In this document: positions 36,617-47,671 of the stretch, piece after piece
Layout: each line of letters starts with the position of its first letter
How positions within the stretch are numbered: position 1 is the stretch's first letter
NCBI RefSeq assembly: GCF_015477605.1
Contig: NZ_JADLQX010000005.1
Location: forward strand, 1 to 64,000
DNA: 64,000 nucleotides
Source: Nocardia amamiensis
Lineage (GTDB): Bacteria; Actinomycetota; Actinomycetes; Mycobacteriales; Mycobacteriaceae
Reading direction: 5' to 3'
Translations under genes and position numbers: made by a program
The notes under the pieces: model-generated
What the model saw: only the letters and a program-made list of their open reading frames with translations
The model's database searches: none
Told to the model about the DNA's origin: nothing

Positions 36617-37759
36617 TCAGCGACCGGGGGTGAACGAACCCGGGCTGATGGGGACGCCAGGCACGACGACAGTCGGTGGCGTGTAGTTGCCCGGCGTCTG
36701 TGTCTGTATCCGCGTGGGAGGCTGCTGCGGCGCCGTGGGAGGCCCCCCGGTGTCCCCCGTGGGTTCCGCGGTAGGCGGCCGCACGTCCGTGGTCGGCGCG
36801 GTCGGCGGCTGCTGGGCCGGCGTGGTGGGTTCCACGGTGGCCTGCGGCGGCGTGGTCGCCGCAGGCGGCGGGGTAGTGACCGGCGGGACGGTGGTAGGTG
36901 CGCCACCGCCGTTCGGCGCGGTCGCGTCCGCCGATTGCGTCGGCCTGCCGGACTGCTCGGCCGGCTGCTGCAGGATCGTGGTGCCGGGGTCGCCGGTCGC
37001 CGGATTGGGCCGCGTGGTGGCCGTGTTGCCCTGAGTGGCGCGCGGGTCGGTGGTCTTCGGTGCCGTCGACTCGAGCTGATCGGCCAGATCGCCGTTCACC
37101 TTGCGCAACTCCTCCAGCAGGCGCTGCCACTCGGTCATCAACTCACTGCGCTTCTGCGGATCGCTGACCTGCTCGGCAGTCTCCCTGGCCCGCTCCAGAC
37201 GCTCCTTTGCCTGCGTCGGGTTCTGCGCGACCAGCGCCGATGCCTGACTCAGGTCGTTGTCGGCCCGCTGCACCACGGTGGTCTGGGCCTGTTCACTGAA
37301 CACGACCTCCTTGACCCGCCACAGCGGATCGCCCGGTTCAGCGTTGTACGAGAATGCCGTCATGCCCCCGATGACCAGGGCCAGTGCCGCCGCGGTGCCC
37401 ATGATCGGACGAAGCAGCCGTAACCGGCCACCCGCGTGTGCCCCGATGCGAGCCTGCCGCGCGCCGATCTCCTGGTTGACCGCGGCGACGATCGCATCCA
37501 GATCCGGCTCCGCTGGCATCGGCGCGGCGGTGAGTTCCGCGCGCCAATCCGCGAGCAGCGTCGCGAGCTGATACTCCTCGGCGCTGTCGGTGTGCACCGG
37601 ACCATCGCTGGCGATGGCGTCGATCAGAGCATCGTCGCGGCGTACCGCGGCAATGTCGACCGGGCCGGTGTCACCGGACGCCTCGGCGTAGGGACCGCTG
37701 TTCCGCGATCCAAGCCGCGCCTTCCAGTCACCCCGACCGCGCTCGCCATCCCTAGCCAT
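36617..37759 (-). CDS. rsdA: Anti-sigma-D factor RsdA
   Basis: A 380-residue single-pass membrane protein whose cytoplasmic N-terminal part (about 1-110) should hold SigD inactive. The sigma-binding region includes DIAAVRRDDALIDAIASDG. One transmembrane segment lies near residues 118-138 (IMGTAAALALVIGGMTAF). The outer part has a helical region with WRVKEVVFSE and a long Pro/Thr-rich tail (about 245-380) typical of wall-spanning segments. The ATG at 37759 overlaps the sigD stop by eight bases, so the pair is translationally coupled. Release of SigD probably needs proteolysis. Confidence 0.93.
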   Translation of the reverse strand: MARDGERGRGDWKARLGSRNSGPYAEASGDTGPVDIAAVRRDDALIDAIASDGPVHTDSAEEYQLATLLADWRAELTAAPMPAEPDLDAIVAAVNQEIGARQARIGAHAGGRLRLLRPIMGTAAALALVIGGMTAFSYNAEPGDPLWRVKEVVFSEQAQTTVVQRADNDLSQASALVAQNPTQAKERLERARETAEQVSDPQKRSELMTEWQRLLEELRKVNGDLADQLESTAPKTTDPRATQGNTATTRPNPATGDPGTTILQQPAEQSGRPTQSADATAPNGGGAPTTVPPVTTPPPAATTPPQATVEPTTPAQQPPTAPTTDVRPPTAEPTGDTGGPPTAPQQPPTRIQTQTPGNYTPPTVVVPGVPISPGSFTPGR

Positions 37760-38330
37760 ACATTTCACCTGCCCTCGCCACTTGTGACTTGAGTTTCGCG
37801 AGTGCCCTGTGTTGGGCGACCCGTATCGCACCCGCCGTACTGCCCACGGCGACTGCGGTTTCTTCCGCTGACAAACCCATGACCAAGCGCAGGATCAAGA
37901 TCTCCCGATGCTTCTCAGGAAGCGTCGCGAGCAGACGGTTCATCTGCCTGCTCGTCTCGGATTCGAGAGCTCGTTGTTCCGGTCCCTGGTCGGTGGATAT
38001 GACATCTGGTACTTCGGCCATCGCCTCCGCCTTGTTACGGGCGGCATTGCGATGCGCGTCGGCGACCTTGTGCGAGGCGATCCCGTACACGAAGGCCATG
38101 AAGGGCCTGCCCTGGTCTTGATACCTGGGCAAGGCGGTCATCACAGCCAGGCAAACCTCCTGCGCAACGTCGTCCGCGGAGAGCTGCCCACGCTCCGCGG
38201 CTCCGATCCGCGCACGGCAGTAGCGCACCACCAGCGGACGGATCATCCCGAGTACTTGAGCTAAAGCGGATCTGTCGCCCTGCGCAGCGGCAGCGACGGC
38301 GAGGTCCAACTCTTCGCCCGTGTGCGTCAT
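37752..38330 (-). CDS. sigD: ECF RNA polymerase sigma factor SigD
   Basis: A 192-residue ECF sigma factor. Region 2 includes PLVVRYCRARIG, DDVAQEVCLAVMTALPRYQDQGRPFMAFVYGIASHKVADAHR, and region 4 ends with LPEKHREILILRLVMGLSAEETAVAVGSTAGAIRVAQHRALAKLK. This matches SigD in mycobacteria, tied to nutrient starvation and (p)ppGpp-linked responses. The ATG at 38330 is used. It is cotranscribed with its anti-sigma gene rsdA. Confidence 0.95.
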   Translation of the reverse strand: MTHTGEELDLAVAAAAQGDRSALAQVLGMIRPLVVRYCRARIGAAERGQLSADDVAQEVCLAVMTALPRYQDQGRPFMAFVYGIASHKVADAHRNAARNKAEAMAEVPDVISTDQGPEQRALESETSRQMNRLLATLPEKHREILILRLVMGLSAEETAVAVGSTAGAIRVAQHRALAKLKSQVARAGEMYG

Positions 38331-38463
38331 CGTCAGAGATATTCCTGGCGTTACAAGTGGCACGGTCCGGTGACGACCTGTGCTTCCACCGAAGGGGCGG
38401 AACGGATCTAACAATAGCGACCCGTTGGCGGGAACTTGGCAACACGGTGTTCTCCGTGATCGG

Positions 38464-39339
38464 CTACCAGCCGCCGAGCGGACGCAGCACCCCGCCGCGG
38501 CGACCGACGATCGCGGCGCACTCGTCCGCCTCCGCCGCCGCGCCTTCGACCCCCAGTCCGGCACGCAGCATGGCGCAGGCCCACCGCAGCGGGAGCAGGT
38601 CGTGCACGCGACACTGTTCGGCCACTTCCTCGCTCAACGCGACCGATCGCTCGCGCGTGTCGCCCGCCGCGGCGGCGGCGACCAGCAGGCGTGACTTGAC
38701 CTGATGCCGCACCGAGGGCGCGCGCTCGGCCAATTCCAGCGCGGCCGCCGCGTGCTCGGTCGCGGACCCGGAATCGCCTGCCGCCAAAGCCGTTTCCGCG
38801 GACACCCAGTGCAGCCGGATCGCCGGACGCCAACTGGTCCGGTGCAGGCGCGCCGCCGCCGCACTGCGCCGCAGCAGCCGGTCGGCGAGCGCAGGCCGTC
38901 CGGTGCCGAGCGCGTCGGCGGCGAGTCCGGTGAGGGCGTCACAGATCGCATCGGCGCGGTTGGGACGGTAGTAGGCGCCGATGGCGCTCCCGGTCGCGGC
39001 GGCTTCGGCCGCGGCATCGGTCGCGAGGACCAGCGCGGCGGCCCGCCCGTCCGAAGCCGAGGCGCGATCGTGCCGGCCGAGTTGACGCAGAAATGAACCT
39101 TCCGTGCTTCCCGCCAGTGAGAGGAGCACCGGGTCGGCGCTGTGGTTGCATACTCTGCGCAACTCGGCCCTGGCCGCGGCGTAGCGTCCCTGGCCACCGA
39201 GAACCACCGCGCGATACCAGCAGCCGAGCGCATCCGAAGCGGGCGGCAACTCCGTGGCGGAACGGCCGGGATCGGCTCCGAAGGCGGCCTCGGCGAGGAC
39301 GGTGAGATGAGGATCTTCGAGCGGAACGGGCGCGAACAC
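38464..39339 (-). CDS. Helical-repeat (TPR-like) protein between sigD and whiB3
   Basis: A 291-residue, Ala-rich all-helical protein with repeated helix pairs (DALGCWYRAVVLGGQGRYAAARAELRRV, RPALADRLLRRSAAAARLHRT, SATEHAAAALELAERAP). It corresponds in position to the unknown gene between sigD and whiB3 in mycobacteria. No DNA-binding or membrane motif. It starts at GTG 39339 and is transcribed toward sigD, 133 bp ahead of it. A scaffold function is possible; nothing more is supported. Confidence 0.78.
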   Translation of the reverse strand: MFAPVPLEDPHLTVLAEAAFGADPGRSATELPPASDALGCWYRAVVLGGQGRYAAARAELRRVCNHSADPVLLSLAGSTEGSFLRQLGRHDRASASDGRAAALVLATDAAAEAAATGSAIGAYYRPNRADAICDALTGLAADALGTGRPALADRLLRRSAAAARLHRTSWRPAIRLHWVSAETALAAGDSGSATEHAAAALELAERAPSVRHQVKSRLLVAAAAAGDTRERSVALSEEVAEQCRVHDLLPLRWACAMLRAGLGVEGAAAEADECAAIVGRRGGVLRPLGGW

Positions 39340-39968
39340 GCGCGCACTCTATCTCCTGCCCGAACCGGGCCCGGCCCGGGGAAAGATCGACAGCAGCCCG
39401 CTGGCAACCTCTCGGCATTTCGTCGCCGAAGTCATGTTGCCATTAGGTAAATCTCGGTCCGGCAATCGCCGAGCGCCCACCCCGGGAATTCATGCGTGTT
39501 TCGTGTAATTAACCTGTCCGCCCCGTTTCCGCCATCTCCGATCCGCACGGCGCGGACGCCGCAGCGGGCAGGGGTGCTCGCCGCCATACGGCCGGCGCCG
39601 GCCCTCGCGGCGCCGCTCGGTCAGCGAAATGGGCTCTACCTGGGCAAACGCGGCTTTGCCCGGCGCATAGGGAAGCCACGGGCCACCGGCCAACCGAACA
39701 GTATCGCCGGAACCAACGCGAAAAGTAAACAGTCCGGAGGTTAAATGTGGCAGCGCGAGATTCGGAAAACTGCTGCGCCGAACTATTGACGGAATTTCGC
39801 GGCTGGACCTAACGTAGCTCATCGCCACGGACGGCGCCGCGCGAAATTGCAGCGACCGCGAAGGGCGAGCCCCCGGGGCACCCCAGCCGACACGGCGCCA
39901 GTGGCCCACAACTGTTGCAGAACAACTGCTCGACAATGCTGACGAGCTCGCACCACGAGGAGTTCACC
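39340..39968. other. Long upstream region of whiB3
   Basis: A 629-bp gap between the divergent helical-repeat gene and whiB3. Open frames on both strands are not convincing. A small hairpin (GGGCAAA/TTTGCCC around 39642-39661) and the AT-richer stretch near 39490-39520 and 39720-39800 suggest a long 5' regulatory region for whiB3. Confidence 0.5.
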
Positions 39969-40262
39969 ATGCCCATGCCGACCCACCTTCCGGGACCTAA
40001 CGCCGATGTCTGGGATTGGCAGATGAGAGGGGCATGCCGCGGACAGGATTCCGCGGTGTTCTTCCATCCCGATGGCGAGCGTGGCCGAGCCCGCACCGCG
40101 CGCGAGATGCGCGCCAAGGAAATCTGCCGTACCTGCCCGGTGCTCATGCAGTGCCGCACGCACGCGCTGAAAGTCAGCGAGCCCTACGGCATCTGGGGCG
40201 GCATGTCGGAGACCGAGCGCGAGATGCACGCGCGGCGCAGCCGCCGCCGCATGGCCGTCTGA
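39969..40262 (+). CDS. whiB3: Iron-sulfur transcriptional regulator WhiB3
   Basis: A 97-residue WhiB protein. The four [4Fe-4S] ligands are Cys 23, 53, 56 and 62 (GACRGQDSAVFFHPDGERGRAR, EICRTCPVLMQC), followed by the WhiB turn PYGIWGGMSETER and a basic C-terminal end for DNA contact. The sequence LPGPNADVWDW at the start matches mycobacterial WhiB3, a redox-sensing partner of the primary sigma factor. GAGGAG lies six bases before the ATG. Neighbourhood (sigD upstream, groEL1 region downstream) also fits WhiB3. Confidence 0.95.
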   Translation: MPMPTHLPGPNADVWDWQMRGACRGQDSAVFFHPDGERGRARTAREMRAKEICRTCPVLMQCRTHALKVSEPYGIWGGMSETEREMHARRSRRRMAV

Positions 40263-40685
40263 GCCGAATCGTCTCCCATCCGCACGCCGCCGGGCGTCGA
40301 ATGCCTAGCAAACAGCGGGCCACTGCAACAACTCCCGGCCGAGCCGCGCACGCAACACGGTGATCGGTTCAGCGCGGGGATCGGCGCGTGGGTTCCGATC
40401 GGTCACCATCGATCAGCCGGCCGCCGTGGCGTACGGTCCAGGACCGTGCGGCTGTGGGTCCGGCATATCGCGGGCACGCTCGGCGGTGCGAGCGCCGGGC
40501 CAGTAGAGCGATAACTTGCACGACCACAAAGGTGGCCCCGGAAGTGCCGCCGGTCGGGCACAGCGGGTCATGGCGTGTTTTCCTTCCGAGATGTCCGGCG
40601 TGTCGCAGTTTTTCGCCAACTCTTCGGCCTACGGTCAGTGGCGGGGACCCCACCGGAAGGGAGGCCATAGCGACGCGCTACGGTA
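40263..40685. other. Gene-free stretch between whiB3 and the sigma factor
   Basis: No convincing coding frame and no clear repeat. The end of the region should hold the sigma factor's promoter, but I cannot identify it with confidence. Confidence 0.45.
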
Positions 40686-41351
40686 GTGACCGATGACACA
40701 GAATGGAGCGTTGTGACAACGCGGCCGCCAGCCGCAGAGGGCGACTCGTTCCGAAGAGAAGCCTTCCCACCTTCGGTGGATTCTGCGGTTACGGCACGCG
40801 CAGCCGAAAGTATCGAGCTCGCCGCCCTTTTGCATCGATGCGGCCACGCCGACCAGGAAGCATTCGCCGAGTTGTACGACCGGACGTGTGCGCGCGTCTT
40901 CGGTCTGGTGTTGCGGGTGCTGCATGATCCGGGATACGCGGAGGAGACCACGCAGGAGGTCTATCTGCAGATCTGGCGGATGGCCGCGAGTTTCGACCCG
41001 GCGAAGGGCTCGGCGGTCACGTGGTTGATGACGCTCGCGCACCGGCGCGCCGTCGACCGGGTCCGCGCCGAACAGGCCCACACCCAACGCGAAGTCGCCT
41101 ATGGGATCCGGGTTCTCGGCAACGAATTCGACGAGGTCACCGAAGAGGTCGAGCGCAGGTTCGAGCAACAGGCCGTCCTGGCCGGTCTCGCCACCCTGAC
41201 CGAGACCCAGCGGGAAGCCATCTCGCTCGCCTACTACGGCGGGCGAACCTATGCGGAGGTGGCCACCTACCTCGACGTAGGGTTACCTACTGTGAAGTCC
41301 CGGATTCGGGACGGATTGACACGACTGAAAAGAAGTTTGGGGGTGACGTGA
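40686..41351 (+). CDS. sigK: ECF sigma factor of the SigK family
   Basis: A 221-residue sigma factor. Region 2 reads DQEAFAELYDRTCARVFGLVLRVLHDPGYAEETTQEVYLQIWRMAASFDPAKGSAVTWLMTLAHRRAVDRVR and region 4 LTETQREAISLAYYGGRTYAEVATYLDVGLPTVKSRIRDGLTRLK, both close to mycobacterial SigK. There is an extra N-terminal stretch of about 35 residues. It is followed after one base by a short anti-sigma gene, the expected operon order. In mycobacteria this pair is at a different locus and responds to redox state. GTG start at 40686. Confidence 0.9.
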   Translation: MTDDTEWSVVTTRPPAAEGDSFRREAFPPSVDSAVTARAAESIELAALLHRCGHADQEAFAELYDRTCARVFGLVLRVLHDPGYAEETTQEVYLQIWRMAASFDPAKGSAVTWLMTLAHRRAVDRVRAEQAHTQREVAYGIRVLGNEFDEVTEEVERRFEQQAVLAGLATLTETQREAISLAYYGGRTYAEVATYLDVGLPTVKSRIRDGLTRLKRSLGVT

Positions 41352-41352
41352 G

Positions 41353-41604
41353 ATGAACGAACGCCAGATCGATCTCGCGCACGCCGTCGCGCTCGGATCG
41401 ATCGACGACGAAGACCATCAGGAAGTCCAGGAACTGCTCGACAGCGAGGATCCCGTGCTACGCGCGGAGTTCGCCGAGCAGGCGAAGGATACCAAAAGAG
41501 CTCTTTCCACTTTCGCCACAGCCGCGGCGGTCACCCCGCCGCCGTCGCTGCGTGCTCGCTTACTCGCGGCCATCGCCGCGCAGCAGCCACCGGTCGCCAG
41601 CTGA
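41353..41604 (+). CDS. Short RskA-like anti-sigma factor, cytosolic domain only
   Basis: An 83-residue protein equivalent to the N-terminal sigma-binding domain of RskA (DLAHAVALGSIDDEDHQEVQELL and a final PPPSLRARLLAAIA helix). RskA proteins usually have about 230 residues, with a transmembrane segment and an extracytoplasmic sensor. Here the frame stops after the first domain, and no membrane-segment codons follow in any frame before the terminator at 41751. It would therefore be soluble. It starts one base after the sigma factor stop. It is either a natural minimal form or a truncation. Confidence 0.8.
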   Translation: MNERQIDLAHAVALGSIDDEDHQEVQELLDSEDPVLRAEFAEQAKDTKRALSTFATAAAVTPPPSLRARLLAAIAAQQPPVAS

Positions 41605-41750
41605 ACCCGGCCCCCGCCAAGACTTCCGCTCCGCGCGCGCCGCCCGTAGCAGTCGAACCGCCCAGGATCGACGTCCGGTTCCGCGCCAGACAGCGTGTCG
41701 AGCTTCGGAATACCCCGATAGTCGCGGACGTCAGGTCGTCGTGTGCACGG

Positions 41751-41788
41751 ACAAGGCCCCCCGAACCGCACGGTCCAGGGGGCCTTGT
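41751..41788. terminator. Bidirectional terminator between sigK-like operon and groEL1
   Basis: ACAAGGCCCCC (41751-41761) and GGGGGCCTTGT (41778-41788) form a perfect 11-bp stem around a 16-nt loop, followed by a T-rich stretch (GGTTTTG) on the plus strand. It lies between the convergent sigma operon and groEL1. Confidence 0.85.
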
Positions 41789-41816
41789 CTGCTGGTTTTG
41801 CCAGAGCGGTTGCCGC

Positions 41817-43545
<1,729 letters not shown>

Positions 43546-43564
43546 ACGCATGCGTGCCTGACGG

Positions 43565-43864
43565 CTACTTGGTGACGACGGCCAGCACGTCGCGCGCCGA
43601 CAGGATGAGGTACTCCTCGCCCTGGTACTTGATCTCGGTGCCGCCGTACTTGCTGTAGATGACGGTGTCACCCTCCTTGACGTCGACCGGGATGCGGTCG
43701 CCCTTGTCGGTGACGCGTCCCTCGCCGACGGCGATGACGGTGCCCTCCTGCGGCTTCTCCTTCGCCGTGTCGGGGATGACCAGGCCGGAGGCCGTCGTCG
43801 TCTCGGCCTCGTTGGCCTGGACGAGGATCTTGTCCTCGAGCGGCTTGATGTTCACGCTCGCCAC
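43565..43864 (-). CDS. groES: Co-chaperonin GroES
   Basis: A 99-residue, 10-kDa co-chaperonin that caps GroEL. It has the family pattern [20 protein letters not shown], the mobile-loop segment [19 protein letters not shown] and the end [30 protein letters not shown]. The start is GTG or ATG-equivalent at 43864, close behind the CIRCE-controlled promoter. groEL1 follows in the same operon. Confidence 0.97.
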   Translation of the reverse strand: MASVNIKPLEDKILVQANEAETTTASGLVIPDTAKEKPQEGTVIAVGEGRVTDKGDRIPVDVKEGDTVIYSKYGGTEIKYQGEEYLILSARDVLAVVTK

Positions 43865-44449
43865 GTTGAGCCCTCCACTTTCAGGGGATGTCGGTCGCCC
43901 GGAACTGTTGTCCCGGACTCATCGGTTCGGTCACGGTGCTGACCCTGGGCATAGCCCCGTCGTCGCGGGTGCCGGGACCCCTGCTCAGTAGTCAAGCTGC
44001 TGGCACAAGCACTACACACAGTGCCGACTAGCACTCTATACATGAGAGTGCCAGCGCTCAAGGCTGGGCGGTGCCAACGTCGCACGGCGCGCCGGATGGC
44101 GCTCGCTGCTTGGCGATCAGTTCGGGAAAACAGTAACGTTCGGATAACGGAATGTGACACTATGGACGACGGTCGCTGTCGGGCCTTGTCGTTCGTCACC
44201 AATCGGCGACGTCGAGGCCATGCAGGAATACCACGGCGGCGCGGAAAACCGCAGCGTCGCAGCACCATCGTCGCATCATCAGCTTCACCAGAGAGCAACC
44301 CACGTGATCCATGGCCGGTCCTCGCGACCTCACCCGGACAAGGGCCGGTTCCATTCCCGGTCCGGATCGCGCGTCATCCACCCCGCGGTCCGGCAGTTCA
44401 TTCGAGATGGTCGGCCACACCACGACCATCCGCTCGAAGGGAGGTGAAC
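43865..44449. other. Divergent control region of groES and the Hsp70-like gene
   Basis: Includes the CIRCE element at 44028-44054 and an AT-richer stretch with TAACGTTCGGATAACGG near 44130-44150. No coding frame is believable between 44055 and the ATG at 44450. Confidence 0.55.
44028..44054 (-). promoter_or_regulatory. CIRCE element (HrcA operator) of groES-groEL1
   Basis: CTAGCACTC (44028-44036), nine spacer bases and GAGTGCCAG (44046-44054) match the CIRCE consensus TTAGCACTC-N9-GAGTGCTAA with only end-position differences. It lies about 165 bp before groES and should be bound by HrcA, which is not encoded in this window. Confidence 0.88.
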
Positions 44450-45979
44450 ATGCGAACATCCCTCGGTATCTCGGCCGGGACCGAGGTCGTGTGCTCGGCG
44501 CTGGTCGTCACCGCGCCCAACGGCGCGCAGCGCTTCGACTACCGCGTCGTCTCCGCCGACGCGGCCCATTCCGACCTCGGTGACCTGGTGGCGTCCTCGA
44601 TCGAGCTGATGACCACCCAGCTGCCGACCACTCAGCCGCCGCGCGACATGGTCCCGCCGGTCGGTGGGCGCTTCGCCGGTGCGCCATGCGATTTCGAGTC
44701 CGTGACCAGGCGCCCGCCCACCAGCGTCGCGGTCGCCTACCGCACCAAGGAGCAGGCGCAGGTCATCCGCTCGGCCACTGGAAAACAGCGTGATCTGCGG
44801 TTGATCCCGGAGGGCACCGCCGCGTTGACCTATCTGCGGTACACGGGTCTGCTCGACCGGTACGACACGGTAGCCATCGTCGATCTGGGCGCGTCCGGGC
44901 TCACCGTCACCGTCGCCGACCTCACCGACGGCTCCCTGCTGCGCTCCGATCGCACCACAGCCGTCAGCGGCAAGGTCATCGACGACCTGATCTACCACCA
45001 TCTGGTCGACCTGCACTTCGCCCGGCGCGGCACCCGCCCGAACCGCGGCATGCTGACCAACCGCGGCCGCGCGGCCAAGGAGCACCTGTCCATCGCGCCC
45101 GCGGTCACCATCGACCATGTCGCCGGCCGCCCGCTGAAGCTGACCAGGGCCGACTTCGAAGAGTTGATCGCCGACCTGCTGCGCGACCTGACCGTGTTCG
45201 TCACCGCCGCCTTCACTCGCGCGCCGCGGCCACCAGAGGCGGTCGCGGTGATCGGCGGCGGCGCGAACATTCCCGCGGTGCTCGACAGGTTGACCGCCGT
45301 GCTGGACGTGCCGGTGTTCACCGTGCCCGACCCGGAGGCGGTGACCGCGAAAGGCGCTGCGCTGGTCGCGGATTCGGTGCAGCCGTCGGTGTTCCCGGTC
45401 GGCGGCCTCGGCGGCGACGCGCCCGCAGGGACATTCACCAAGGTGTTCGGCACCCTCGCCGGCGCGATCGTGGTCGTCGGCCTGATCGTCGGCTACGGCG
45501 TGAAGACGTTCGCGCCGACCTCGGACGACGAGGTTTCTCCCGCGGGGACCACGAGCAGCGCCTCCCACCTGCCGACGCCGGTGCCCGCCCCGCCGCCCGG
45601 CAATGGCGGCGACCCGCACAGCACCGTTCGGCCCACCGGCAGCATCGCGCCGACCACCACGGCCGGGGCAGGCGGCACTGGGATCCCGTCGATCACACCG
45701 ACTCAGCCCACGCTGCGCCCCGACCCGAACCTCCCGCCGATCCCGTTCCCGGAACTGCTCGGCCCGATGCTCGGGAACCGCAATGCGCCCCTGGGCGCTT
45801 CGACCGATGCGGAGCCGAGCGGGAGCGGGGACACGCCGGTCGGCGCCGCCGTGCCCGACACGGGTTCGGGACCGGCCCAAGCGCCGGCGCGCTCGCGCCT
45901 ACCGCTCCTTCCACGAGCGAACTCCGGGTCGGCGGCCGACACCGAGTTCGTCCCGGAACTGCTCACCACCCCGAACTGA
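44450..45979 (+). CDS. Hsp70-like membrane protein with proline-rich outer tail
   Basis: A 509-residue protein. Residues about 1-315 resemble an actin/Hsp70-type ATPase fold, with LRLIPEGTAALTYL, VAIVDLGASGLTVTVADL, and AVAVIGGGANIPAVLDRL as phosphate-binding segments. The Hsp70 substrate-binding domain is missing. One transmembrane segment (about 338-358, GAIVVVGLIVGYGVKTF) leads to a 150-residue Pro/Thr/Gly-rich extracytoplasmic tail. The ATG at 44450 has GGGAGG upstream. It is divergent from groES. I know of similar nocardial proteins but no characterised function. Confidence 0.8.
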   Translation: MRTSLGISAGTEVVCSALVVTAPNGAQRFDYRVVSADAAHSDLGDLVASSIELMTTQLPTTQPPRDMVPPVGGRFAGAPCDFESVTRRPPTSVAVAYRTKEQAQVIRSATGKQRDLRLIPEGTAALTYLRYTGLLDRYDTVAIVDLGASGLTVTVADLTDGSLLRSDRTTAVSGKVIDDLIYHHLVDLHFARRGTRPNRGMLTNRGRAAKEHLSIAPAVTIDHVAGRPLKLTRADFEELIADLLRDLTVFVTAAFTRAPRPPEAVAVIGGGANIPAVLDRLTAVLDVPVFTVPDPEAVTAKGAALVADSVQPSVFPVGGLGGDAPAGTFTKVFGTLAGAIVVVGLIVGYGVKTFAPTSDDEVSPAGTTSSASHLPTPVPAPPPGNGGDPHSTVRPTGSIAPTTTAGAGGTGIPSITPTQPTLRPDPNLPPIPFPELLGPMLGNRNAPLGASTDAEPSGSGDTPVGAAVPDTGSGPAQAPARSRLPLLPRANSGSAADTEFVPELLTTPN

Positions 45980-45983
45980 GTTC

Positions 45984-46046
45984 CTCCGGGTCTTCCGGCC
46001 GTACCAGTCTGGTGACGCGGGACTTTCGGTAGTTGCGTCGACTCGC
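45984..46046. repeat. Dispersed repeat, copy 1
   Basis: About 60 bp beginning CTCCGGGTCTTCCGGCCGTA resemble the stretch at 51103-51165, with shared words CTTCCGG, GTACCAGT and GCGCGGGA/ACGCGGGA. This copy is directly after the Hsp70-like gene. Confidence 0.45.
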
Positions 46047-46115
46047 CGGTGTCGGACCGACTCGGCCGCAGACCACATGCACGCTCTGCTGGAGGTTTCA
46101 AGGTTCCGTCTCAGC

Positions 46116-47159
46116 TCAGCCCACGAGGCTGACCGACACCGGCAGACCCGGGTCGGTGGCGACCGTCAGCGGCGACGGCGCCGCGCCGCCTGCGATCACG
46201 TGTGCGCCGAGCGCCGCGATCATCACGCCGTTGTCCGTGCACAGCCGGGGCTTGGGCACGCGCAGGGTCAAACCCGCCGCGGCGCAGCGCTCCTCGGCCA
46301 TCGAGCGGATCCGCGAGTTGGCCGTCGCGCCGCCGCCGAGCACGAGGGTGCCGACGCCGACGTCCTCGGCGGCGCGCACCGCCTTCATGGTGAGCACGTC
46401 CGCGACCGACTCCTGGAACGACGCCGCGATATCGGGGATGGGCAGATCGTCGGCGGCGATGCCATCGCGCTGCGCCGCCTCCACGTAGCGGGCCACCGCG
46501 GTCTTGAGGCCGGAGAAGGAGAAGTCGTAACGCGGGTCACGCGGTCCGGTCATGCCCCGGGGGAACGCGATGGCGTGCGGATCACCGTTCGCCGCAGCGG
46601 CATCCAGCGCGGGACCACCGGGAAAGCCCAGCCCGAGCAGGCGCGCCACCTTGTCGAACGCCTCCCCCGCCGCGTCGTCGACCGTGCTGCCCAGCTCGAC
46701 GATCGGCTCGGCCAGATCCGTGACGTGCAGCAGATGGGTGTGCCCGCCGGAGACCAGCAGCGCGACGCACGGCGGCATCGGCCCGTGCTCCAAGGTGTCC
46801 ACCGCGACGTGCCCGCCGAGATGGTTGAGTGCGTAGAACGGCACATCCCACGCCGCCGCATACGCTTTCGCCGCCGCGACGCCCACCAGCAGCGCACCGG
46901 CCAGGCCCGGCCCGATCGTCACGGCCAGCGCGTCCGGCTTGGCGATACCCGCGGCCGACAGTGCGCGGCGCATCGCGGGCACGATCGCCTCCAGGTGTGC
47001 GCGCGAGGCGATCTCGGGGACGACGCCGCCGAAGCGGGCGTGCTGGTCGACGCTGGAGGCGACCTCGTCGGCGAGCAGTTCGCAGGTGCCGTCGGCATTC
47101 CTGCGGACGATGCCGACACCGGTTTCGTCGCAGGAGCTTTCGATTCCCATGATGATCAC
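46116..47159 (-). CDS. tsaD: tRNA N6-threonylcarbamoyladenosine synthase catalytic subunit
   Basis: A 347-residue Kae1/TsaD protein that transfers threonylcarbamoyl to adenine 37 of ANN-decoding tRNAs together with TsaB and TsaE. Key segments are [24 protein letters not shown], the metal-binding [16 protein letters not shown], and [11 protein letters not shown]. The GTG at 47159 overlaps the rimI TGA, and GAGGTG lies six bases upstream; an ATG at 47150 is an alternative. It is last in the cluster. Confidence 0.96.
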   Translation of the reverse strand: MIIMGIESSCDETGVGIVRRNADGTCELLADEVASSVDQHARFGGVVPEIASRAHLEAIVPAMRRALSAAGIAKPDALAVTIGPGLAGALLVGVAAAKAYAAAWDVPFYALNHLGGHVAVDTLEHGPMPPCVALLVSGGHTHLLHVTDLAEPIVELGSTVDDAAGEAFDKVARLLGLGFPGGPALDAAAANGDPHAIAFPRGMTGPRDPRYDFSFSGLKTAVARYVEAAQRDGIAADDLPIPDIAASFQESVADVLTMKAVRAAEDVGVGTLVLGGGATANSRIRSMAEERCAAAGLTLRVPKPRLCTDNGVMIAALGAHVIAGGAAPSPLTVATDPGLPVSVSLVG

Positions 47160-47671
47160 GACAGCACCTCATCCGGTGTACGCCACTCCCGCTCCGCGCT
47201 GGTCAGCGCGGGGCGGCGCATCGTGTACGCGTCGGCGCCGCTGGGGTGGTAGTAGTTCTTGCGCAGTCCGATGATGTGAAATCCGTGCTTGGCGTAGAGC
47301 GCGATCGCGGGCGCGTTGTCGGTGCGGACCTCGAGGAACACCGGTCCGCCGCGCCTGCCTGCCTCGGCGAGCAACGCCTCCAGCAGCAGCGTGCCGATGC
47401 CCGCGCGATGGCAGTGCGGGTCGACGCCGATGGTGTGCACCTCGGCCTCGGGGTGTTCGGCATCACCCAGCAGGGCGATGCCCGCGTAGCCCACCATTCG
47501 CCCGTCGTCGTCGCGCGCGGTGATGTAGCGATTGTGCGGCCCCGCCAGCTCGGACTGGAACGCCACCGCGGCCCACGGGTCGTCTTCCGGGAACAGCAAT
47601 TGCTCGAGCTCGACGCAGCGCGCGATGTCGGCGGGCACCATCGGTTCGATCCGGACAGCCACCGTTGTCAC
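47156..47671 (-). CDS. rimI: Ribosomal protein alanine N-acetyltransferase-like GNAT
   Basis: A 171-residue GNAT acetyltransferase of the RimI type. The acetyl-CoA loop is [21 protein letters not shown] and the C-terminal part has [20 protein letters not shown]. It likely acetylates N-termini of proteins such as S18, though actinobacterial RimI may have wider targets. The start GTG at 47671 overlaps the tsaB stop by four bases. It lies between tsaB and tsaD, as in mycobacteria. Confidence 0.93.
   Translation of the reverse strand: MTTVAVRIEPMVPADIARCVELEQLLFPEDDPWAAVAFQSELAGPHNRYITARDDDGRMVGYAGIALLGDAEHPEAEVHTIGVDPHCHRAGIGTLLLEALLAEAGRRGGPVFLEVRTDNAPAIALYAKHGFHIIGLRKNYYHPSGADAYTMRRPALTSAEREWRTPDEVLS

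Noticed and set aside
39490..39936. Minus-strand frame of 148 codons upstream of whiB3
   Set aside because: Ser/Arg-rich, no ribosome-binding site, no recognisable family; probably noncoding.
44450..45979. DnaK proper
   Set aside because: The protein lacks the substrate-binding domain and conserved DnaK signatures and has a transmembrane segment.
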